The translations under genes and the position numbers were made by a program. The notes under the pieces were generated by a model, which saw only the letters and a list, made by a program, of their open reading frames with translations, had not been told where the DNA came from and did no database searches. DNA of 51,717 nt from Oppiella nova (lineage: Eukaryota; Arthropoda; Arachnida; Sarcoptiformes; Oppiidae), in assembly GCA_905397405.1 (NCBI GenBank), contig CAJPVJ010000051.1, positions 1 to 51,717 on the forward strand, written 5' to 3'. This document shows positions 44,124 through 51,717 of this stretch, in pieces. How positions within the stretch are numbered: position 1 is the first letter of the stretch; every line of letters starts with the position of its first letter.

Positions 44124-44535
44124 CTTTAATTGATAGCATAACAGACTGACTGTCAGTTCCGAAGGCATTCCTCACAAGACATGAATAGTTCGCGGAATCA
44201 GTTCTCGTGATCTCATCTGAAGTAAGTGTCGAGAATTTCTTAGAGCTCTCGATCTTATAGTTCACATCAGGACTCGACTTAACTGTCTGTCCATTTCTGG
44301 ACCACTCGAAGAATAGTGGAAGTGATCCCTCCTGTACTGAACACATCATATGAAAAGTCGTCCCCTCTTTGAGAGAGTAAACTGAGTTATGACCGTTATC
44401 AAAACCATGATTTTTGTATACTTTATTAATCTAATATTCTCTTGGACAATGATTCAGAAATCTATATGGACTATTTAGTGAGCGTGACTAATTTTATGTG
44501 TCAATTAAAAGATTAAATAACATTTTTGAACACAT
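44124..44535 (-). pseudogene. D8: cassette lacking the Ig exon 5' part
   Basis: The Ig exon remains from about 44370 (KEGTTFHMMC) to 44124 (LSIKG). The acceptor and first strand are replaced by sequence like that at about 41236-41270. The leader ATG at 44535 (MCSKMLFNLL) meets a stop early. Class D promoter at 44633-44672 with initiator at 44586; a near-identical stray copy lies at 48941-49100. Confidence 0.75.
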
Positions 44536-44879
44536 TTTGCATTGAATGACAACAACTGACTATAATATAAGTGATGGGAAGTTATGGCCGACAATGGATT
44601 CTTGAGTATTGGATAATATATGGACACAAATGTGTGATATATTGCGCCACACATTCATTCAGATTCACAATTGTCTCACTATATTATAATACTAATGCTT
44701 TCATTGACTACAATATGACACAAACTGTAAGACTCTATTGCATTAAGATGTAAGCTTGCAAAAGTTTGGATAAATGGTTTATAATATTATATTAATAAAA
44801 TAAGATAAATTTAATATTTCAAATGGGATATTTGTTTCAAAGTCAGTAAAAATTGAATAATTAAAATAAATTAGTCTAC

Positions 44880-45295
44880 CTTTGACTGAAAGCACAACCG
44901 ATTGTCTGTCACTTCCCATAGCATTGCTTACAATACATGAATAGTTGGCCGCATCTCTCACACCAATACTTTTTATAGTAAACGTGGAAAACATCTCATA
45001 GTTTTCCATCTTATAATTAGCATCTGGATTATTTTTGAGTGTCTGTCCATTTCTAGACCACTCAAAGAACAGAGGGGGTGAGCCTTCCTGAACAGTACAT
45101 GTGATGTGGAAATACGAGCCCTCACTCTGACTCCTATCATGAATTTGAACCAACTTTGGGACTAATGACACAAATTATCATAAAATTATTATATTATAAA
45201 GATAATTTGTAAATGTCTATAATGATACCAGATATAATGCTAGTATTTATATTGTGTATAAAAATTAACACAAACAAAATACACACAAAATTCAT
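44880..45295 (-). CDS. D9: leader + Ig cassette
   Basis: Exon 1 is 45295-45229 (22 codons starting MNFVCILFVL). The Ig exon is 45161-44880 (94 codons), starting VPKLVQIHDRSQSEG, with CTVQEGSPPLFFEW and DAANYSC, ending LSVKG. The box at 45391-45443 is of the D5 type (CTTTCGCCACC plus a second TTGGCGC). Initiator at 45338. Confidence 0.78.
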
Positions 45296-45639
45296 TTTAA
45301 ATGTAAGTACTATTGATAACAAAACACAATAACTTATGGCCGACTGTATGGCAATATCAGCCATTCCTACGGAATAAGTCTTGAATTGAGTATATCTTTC
45401 GCCACCTTTTGATTTGCAATCAATTTGTTTCTGTTTTGGCGCATAAAACAGATTTTTCACATTTCTATTCAATAGACAAACTGTAAGAATACTGTACAGG
45501 GTATACACAACAATAACATTGACAATAACTTATCCATGATAAATTATCATTATTTTATTTATAAATTTAATTTTTAAAATAAATTTTCAAACTTAATTAA
45601 TTATGAAGATAGAGATTAAATAAAAAATAATTCAAAAAC

Positions 45640-46058
45640 CTTTAATTGAAAGAATTACTGATTGAGTGTCACTTCCGAAGGCATTCCTCGCAAGACATGA
45701 ATAGTTCGCGGAATCAGTTCTCGTGATCTCATCGATGGTAAGTGTCGAGAATTTCTTGGAATTCTCTATTTTATAGCTCACAATAGGACTCGATTTGATT
45801 GTCTGTCCGTTTTTAGACCACTCGAAGAATACCGGAAGTGATCCCTCCTGTACTGAACACATCATATTGAAAGTGGATCTCTCTTTTTGGATCAATTCTT
45901 TTGCAAAAGGCATTAGTTTTGGGACTAAATTAAGGAAAACTTATTGTTAGAAACAAAATACTATTAGAAATTGTTAGTATACCTGATATATCACCTGAAT
46001 TTATTTGAGTGATTAAATGGCATGCAATTAATGCAATAACTACAAATTTTGAACACAT
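45640..46058 (-). CDS. D10: leader + Ig cassette
   Basis: Exon 1 is 46058-45983 (25 codons starting MCSKFVVIAL). The Ig exon is 45924-45640 (95 codons), starting VPKLMPFAKELIQKERSTF, with CSVQEGSLPVFFEWSKNGQT and DSANYSC. Class D box at 46173-46213, initiator at 46110. The upstream motif is changed to CTGTAAT (46259). Confidence 0.78.
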
Positions 46059-46265
46059 TTTTAGCTTTTTTGAGCACACTTATATAATAACATAAATGAT
46101 TAAAATTATGGCCGACAATATATTCTTGAGTATTGGATAATATTATACATAATATTATATCTCAGCAAATGTGTGATATATTGCGCCACACATTGATTCA
46201 GATTCACAATTGTCTCCCAATATTGTAATACAAATCCTTTCATAAAGAATAACATAAACTGTAAT

Positions 46266-46690
46266 ATCCAGTTCCCACTGATCTTAAAACTTTAAAATAA
46301 AGTAATAAGAAGTGAATGAACACTACTTATTGCTTAAACATTGCTTAGAAATTGCTTAGATTGCAGGTCCAGAGTTTGATTGCTTAGTTTTAAGCAATCA
46401 GGCAAAACATAAACCTGCTTTCTCATTAAGTTAAAGCAATGCTGTGAACATAACTTAATTTCTTACAACTTAAACATTTAAAGTTAATGTTGCGTTCAAG
46501 ATATGTAGGAACTTACTATAAGACAATATTGCAATCACTTTAATACTGTATTTTAAGATATGAAAGGTTATATATTTTTCACCATACATTTAGAAAATTG
46601 TACAAAGTATTTCAAAATAAAAGTTTTAATAGATTTTGTTATATTTCTATAAATTTTAAATAAATATTTGAGATGTAAATGAATACAATG
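46266..46690. other. AT-rich spacer with a short ATTGCTTA repeat
   Basis: No gene seen. ATTGCTTA or its complement TAAGCAAT recurs at least five times between about 46328 and 46410. The rest is AT-rich. Confidence 0.5.
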
Positions 46691-46695
46691 TCTAC

Positions 46696-46950
46696 CTTTG
46701 ACTGTAAACCCAACCGATTGTCTGTCACTTCCCATAGCATTGCTTACAATACATGAATAGTTAGCCGAACCCCTCCTATAAATCTTCTCAATAGTAAATG
46801 TAGAAAACATTTTAAAGTTTTCAATCTTATAGCTGACATCAGGACTGGACCTAAATTTGTGTCCATCTCTGGTCCACTCATAAAACAGAGGATGAGATCC
46901 TTCCTGAACAGTACATGTGATGTGGAAATACGAGCCCTCACTCTGACTCT
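46696..46950 (-). pseudogene. D11: Ig exon fragment, outermost of the array
   Basis: Open from about 46950 (SQSEGSYFHITC) to 46696 (FTVKG), but with no acceptor, first strand, leader or promoter. RRGSANYSC has Gly for the conserved Asp before the second Cys, and GHKFRSSPD differs from GQT. It marks the end of the cassette array; no further cassettes lie to its right. Confidence 0.75.
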
Positions 46951-47559
46951 AACTTTATGTGATCAAGATAACTTTATTCAAGAAAATTGTTTAGATAAAT
47001 CACAGTGAATCACTATTTTTACATAGGCAAAAGCTTTCCCAACAATTAATGTAATTATAATATCATATAATGTAATTATTAATTGTAATTATAACATAAG
47101 TTCATTATGATTTCAAAACCTTAATTACTTTCAGTTATCTAACCTCATAAATATGACCGTAAGCATTGAATTCAAAGTATTTATATACATGTATAAATAT
47201 CGATTACTAATTACAGTATTTATTACTAGACTAATAACTATAATTTATTTTTGTTTCTCATATGTTTATAATTTTCGTTCATTTCTTAATAATAACACAT
47301 CAATTGGGTAATAATTACAAAACATAACGATATTGAAGTTTATGCGGGATAGTTAAATTTAACGATAATATACAGTATAATTGCATAAAATTCATGTTTC
47401 TATTAAAAAAACACTACAATTTTATTTTATAAGTATTGTTATATACAGTATGTTATCATTGAAAACAACTAGCAAACTAATTAATATTAAGAAATATTCA
47501 TACAATATTATTATCCGTGAAAAGTTTTGTTGTTTTTTCTAGCAAATCATAAATGTATC
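46951..47559. repeat. Spacer with a remnant of the receptor-like gene's 3' flank
   Basis: About 47160-47360 (ATTCAAAGTATTTATATAC and AATTACAAAACATAACGATA) matches the sequence after the last exon of the receptor-like copy at about 48755-48915 and, in part, at 51100-51310. An older upstream copy of that gene probably stood here and is lost apart from its 3' end. Confidence 0.55.
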
Positions 47560-48778
47560 ATGATGAATAATCAAGATATTGAAAGCCCATTGTATAAGTA
47601 TTGGATGTTTTATAGATATGATGTCAACAACAAGATTGTCACCAAAACACAACTATTTATTCAAAAATGTAAAGTATTTGTTGTAATTATATTACAATTG
47701 GCACACATTTATCATTTAGCATATTGTTTGTATAAAAGCAAACCAAACCAAAATTTACCAATGTACTACTTCGAAGTAATGCAATATTTTGGCGAGTTGA
47801 AAGAATTTCTATACATTGCAGGTATACTAGGCACTAATATGACTATCTGGTTCATTATTACTCTCAACAATTCAAAAATAAGTAATTATAAGTGGTTTCA
47901 TATAATATCAGCAATCAATGACTATAAAACCCTATCAATTGGTTTACGTAACAGATATTTAGCTAATTGCTTTGATCAAAAAATTAAATTTTTATTAAAA
48001 ACAGCAAGATTATGCATGTATTCATTTGATTTGTGTATTATCATGACTCTAATCACAGTAATTATCATAAATTTTCAATTTTCAATTATAAATATTATTT
48101 ACTCAATTCCTACCTTGGTTACATTTCTACACATGTATTTCGTGTACTCAAGAGTTACTATTTGGATATTATTTTATTATATAATGGTTTTATATTATAT
48201 TAAATATCGGATTAAAGGTTTCAAGAGATATGTCAATAAGATTCAGTCAAAACAGGTTTTGTTAAAAAGGCATACATTAAACAAAATCCCTATAATAGTG
48301 TTAGTTAACACATTACTATAACTTGAAGTGTTGTTCAAAACCTTTTTATAAATAAAATAAGAGTGGATATGAAACTATGGTTACTCATTAAAAGACAATT
48401 TACTACTATTATTTCACAATATTTTAATCAACACTATGATCTTATTCTCGTGTTATCTAATTATATTTGTTTCATCACTATTTACCTTAAATTTAATCAC
48501 ATCTGATATTAATATACAAATTAGTAAAACATTTAATGCATTAAATAAATCTTATATTTTGGTAAATTCTGTGGCCAAGCTAAATCACAAAATAAAGGTT
48601 TGTTTATTTGAATATAATATATTATAATATGTTAGTATTAAAATGAAAATTAAAAAAATATATATTTTAGATAATCTCATGTCTGGAGAGAGTGAGTGAT
48701 AGACATAAGTTGATAGGCTTTTCGTGTGGCAATCAATTTGTGATCACCAGAAGTATTGCATTCAAAGTATTTATATAA
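47560..48778 (+). pseudogene. Gustatory-receptor-like multi-pass protein, copy 1, disrupted
   Basis: ATG at 47560 (MMNNQDIESPLYKYW). Hydrophobic spans follow at KVFVVIILQLAHIYHLAYC, FLYIAGILGTNMTIWFIITL, LCIIMTLITVIIIN and RVTIWILFYYIMVLYYIKY. The frame closes at 48321. Against copy 2, about 48296-48400 has been replaced. Homology resumes at about 48420 and reaches a phase-0 donor at 48597|GTTTG; a last exon at 48671-48778 ends LIGFSCGNQFVITRSIAFK and a stop. A phase-0 intron before a short C-terminal exon fits arthropod gustatory receptors. The family call is tentative. Confidence 0.5.
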
Positions 48779-49959
48779 ATATATTATTATTACTACTAAT
48801 GAGTTTTAACTAAATATAATAATTTATGTTTGTTTTTCAGATGTTTTTAATATACATTCGCTTCTTTATATTAATACATAAATTTGGTAATAATTACAAA
48901 ACATAACGATATTTATATTGTAGTTCACATGACATAATTACATTTTGCATTAAATGGCAACAAATGACTATAATATAAGTGATGAGAAGTTATGGCCGAC
49001 AATGGATTCTTGAGTATTGGATAATATATGGACACAAATGTGTGATATATTGCGCCACACATTCATTCAGATTCACAATTGTCTCACTATATTGTGATTC
49101 AAATATTTAACAATGTTATGTCATTTCTAAAATAGGGGAGGGTTTGTGATAGTATTGCATTCAAAGTAATGCATTAATACTAATATTAATATTTAATTTT
49201 ATAATTCAATTATTTCATTTATATGTTCATGTTTTTAATATTTATTTGTTTTTTTGGAAACATAAATTAAGTGATAATTTTGATGTTTAATACTTTTGTA
49301 ACGTTTATTACGATAAACAGTATAGTTAATAAAAATAAAAATATCTATCAAATATATTCATCTAACTTTATTAACAATTGGAAATTTATATGCTATTGAT
49401 CTATTAGAAATAATTGTTTAATTAATTACATAATTTGCATTAACTAACAACGATAAAATATAAATTACTGTAATTATGTATGGCGTAATTAAGACATTTA
49501 TAACATGTAATTATGAATGCAACTTAATTATTTTGAGGTAATGTAACATCATAAATGTACTAAAAATACATTACGGTTCATTTATATTTCATAAACACAA
49601 TTAAGTAAGTATTATAATCATTTAGACTGTTTATGTCTGCCTATGAAAAGTACAAATATTGGAAAATAATACAATAACAATACTGTTTTATAAAACACAT
49701 TTACACATTATATCGTGAATTTATATTTTAAAGCTGCAAATGTTTATTAAATGAAACACGTTAATATTATTTTCGCAATTAAGTTAAAATATATTAATTT
49801 TAATTGAATATATACTAAAAATATAATGAATATCCTCCTTGGTAACATATTCATAACCTACAAAATATCTATACTACAGTTGTTATCTAAACAGTGGTTT
49901 TGTGTTGATAAATATGTTTTTACATTTCATAAACAGTGTTAACAGAATGTTTACCGTGT
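48779..49959. other. Spacer between receptor-like copies
   Basis: Contains the stray cassette promoter listed at 48941-49100 and, near 49160, a scrap of the receptor last-exon sequence (GTATTGCATTCAAAGTAATG). Otherwise AT-rich with no gene recognised. Confidence 0.5.
48941..49100 (-). promoter_or_regulatory. Stray class D cassette promoter among receptor-like genes
   Basis: Nearly identical to the D8 promoter region (about 44530-44690): GGCCGACAATGGATTCTTGAG, a stretch with GATATATTGCGCCACACAT, and AGATTCACAATTGT. It carries the initiator and box but no leader or Ig exon; CATTTTGCAT at 48941 is where a leader start would be. A recent duplicate or transposed piece. Confidence 0.7.
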
Positions 49960-50177
49960 ATTTTATCATTTAGGATATTGTTTGTATAAAAGCAAACCAA
50001 ACCAAAATTTACCAATGTACTACTTTGAAGTAATGCAATATTTTGGGGATGTAAAGTATTTGTCACAATTGTCTTACAAATGGCACATATTTATCATTTA
50101 GGATATTGTTTGTATAAAAGCAAACCAAACCAAAATTTACCAATGTACTACTTTGAAGTAATGCAATATTTTGGGGA
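49960..50177 (+). repeat. 128-bp tandem duplication at the 5' end of receptor-like copy 2
   Basis: TATCATTTAGGATATTGTTTG through CAATATTTTGGGGA occurs at about 49960-50049 and again at about 50088-50177, offset 128. The first copy runs out of frame into a stop, so it adds no coding length. Confidence 0.8.
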
Positions 50178-51123
50178 ATTGAAAGAATTTCTATACATTG
50201 TAGGTATGCTGGGCACTAATATGACTATCTGGTTCATTATTACTCTCAACAATTCAAAAACAAGTAATTATAAGTGGTTTGATATAATAGGGGCAATCAA
50301 TGAATATAAAACCCAATCAATTGGTTTACGTAACAGACATTTAGCTAATTGTTTTGATCAAAAAATCAAATTTTTATTAAAAGCAGCAGGGCTATGTATG
50401 TATTCATTTGATATGTGTATTATACTGACCCTAATCACAGTAATTGTCATAAACTTTGAATTTTCACTTATAAATATTATTTACACAATTCCTACCTTGG
50501 TTACATTTCTACATATGTATTTCGTGTACTCAAGAATTACTATTTGGATATTATTTTATTATATAATGGTTTTATATTACATTAAATATCGGATTAAAGG
50601 TTTCAAAATAATTAAATCAAAACAGCTTTTGTTAAAAAGACATACATTAAACAAAATCCCTATAAATCACAATCAATTGTGTAATGATATTGAACTTCAC
50701 AACAAGTTTTGGAAAAGTATTTATTTTATTCTCACCTATACTTTGATACCAATGAGTAATTTTCTGCTAAATCTACTATTATTTCACGACATCTTAACCA
50801 ACACCAAGATCCTATTCTCGTGTTATCTAATCATATTTGTTTCATCACTATTTGCCTTAAATTTAATCACATCTGGATAATTATATCTTTAATCATTTTG
50901 TAAATTACGTAATTTATTTAGAATATAAAACCATTTAAGACACCGGTTCGATTTAGTTTTTTATTTCCAAACAAATATTGTATAATTTTACTTTTAATTT
51001 TTTATTATATTTTAGATAATCTCATGTCTGGAGAGAGTGAGTGACAGACATAAGTTGATAGGCTTTTCGTGTGGCAATCAATTCGTGATCACCAGAAGTA
51101 TTGCATTCAAAGTATTTATATAA
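50080..51123 (+). pseudogene. Gustatory-receptor-like multi-pass protein, copy 2, disrupted
   Basis: Open from 50080 (MAHIYHLGYCLYKSK) to a stop at 50880, with the same membrane spans as copy 1 plus the TM region (YFILTYTLIPMSNFLLNLLL) that copy 1 lost. The N-terminal part before TM1 is absent; the apparent ATG replaces a TTG of copy 1. The frame ends at NLITSG, where copy 1 continues to its donor. A last exon like that of copy 1 is present at 51016-51123. Both copies are broken, at different places. Confidence 0.5.
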
Positions 51124-51717
51124 ATTTATTATTACTAATGAGTTAAATGATTTTTATTATTAAACACAAACAAAAAGTCTACAAAAATTATATGTAAGCA
51201 AAGAAATATAATTGTGTATTTAAACCATTATTAATGTTTTGTATTATTATAAATATGACATCAAGTACTGTTAATTAAATTTAACGATAATTTATAATTG
51301 TATAAAATTAAAGTTTCTATTAATAAACAGTATAATACAGTGGAATTTTATAAGTAATAAAAGTTAATATTTATATTACAATACATAACAAAGTCATTAA
51401 GTCTAATATTAATATCTATAAAGTGGTGTATTTAGGGCTGCCAACTATTTTCTTGGCCTGGGAGGACAAAATTTTTAAAAATGTTTAATTATTATTATTG
51501 CTATATGTTTTTACTCTTAATAGCTACACTATCATTTAAGCCTAATTACAATTCAAATACAATACACTACTTGTTGTAATCCTAACAATGATTTCATAAA
51601 TTGTTTAAGGAATGATTACAACTCGCAGATTATTTTCATGAATTTCGAAAAGTAATTGAAAATTGAATGAATATTTGAATTATTTTAACAATTATCTCTG
51701 GGATGACATTACATTGT
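51124..51717. other. AT-rich 3' flank
   Basis: About 51100-51310 repeats the 3' flank of copy 1. Beyond that there is AT-rich sequence; a slightly less AT-rich patch at about 51430-51480 (GGGCTGCCAACTATTTTC) was not recognised. No gene seen. Confidence 0.5.

Noticed and set aside
48715-48740. GTGTGGCAATCAATTTGTG read as a cassette promoter box (also about 51070)
   Set aside because: It resembles the box core, but it lies within the open frame of the receptor-like last exon (CGNQFVI) and has no initiator or leader after it.
51430-51480. Possible transposon piece (GGGCTGCCAACTATTTTC region)
   Set aside because: No terminal repeats, ORF or second copy visible in the window.

Overview
The window is AT-rich eukaryotic DNA built almost entirely from one repeated module: a short promoter, a small first exon encoding a hydrophobic leader, a minimal intron (about 55-75 nt), and a second exon encoding exactly one immunoglobulin (Ig) domain. 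Both exon junctions are phase 1. I count 64 modules or fragments of modules; about 45 look intact. The Ig exons (94-96 codons) share Cys23, Trp36 and a DxxNYxC motif at about residues 71-77. They resemble the Ig7-type domains of arthropod Dscam. The layout, many tandem 5' cassettes each with its own promoter and signal exon, is that described for the shortened Dscam (sDscam) genes of chelicerates. I therefore infer a chelicerate, possibly a mite; the species cannot be named from the sequence. No constant exons (further Ig/FNIII domains, transmembrane segment, cytoplasmic tail) lie in the window.

Layout. (1) Bases 1-14465: cassettes P1-P19 on the + strand, about 750 bp apart, ending in the promoter of a twentieth. 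(2) 14468-16462: a scrambled centre with minus-strand pieces C1-C4, a tandem repeat of about 1.12 kb and an 83-base run of N. (3) 16463-23340: + strand cassettes Q1-Q10. (4) 23413-38395: minus-strand cassettes R19 to R1, an inverted copy of region 1 with the same cassettes in the same order (one extra, R18b). (5) 38400-46950: older minus-strand cassettes D1-D11, five of them truncated. (6) 47160-51717: decayed tandem copies of a multi-pass, gustatory-receptor-like gene, plus one stray cassette promoter.

Each cassette promoter has up to three conserved blocks: an upstream CTTACAGTT, a box, and an initiator-like GTCAGCCATTAT usually 40-48 bp before the ATG. Box classes follow leader type. Class A is a 73-bp element identical in P1, P3, P6, P7 and P9. 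Class B (ATTGTGAATCAATGTGTGGC then GCGATATATCCACT) serves P11-P19 and Q2-Q10. Class C is an ATTGTGA/TCACAAT dyad (P2, P5, P8, P10). Class D (GATATATTGCGCCACACAT as read on +) serves distal minus-strand cassettes. By analogy with sDscam and clustered protocadherins, promoter choice would select one leader plus Ig1, spliced to shared downstream exons. The two arms face each other with no constant exons between them, so either there is a real inverted duplication that cut one array off from its constant region, or two diverged haplotypes were joined in assembly.
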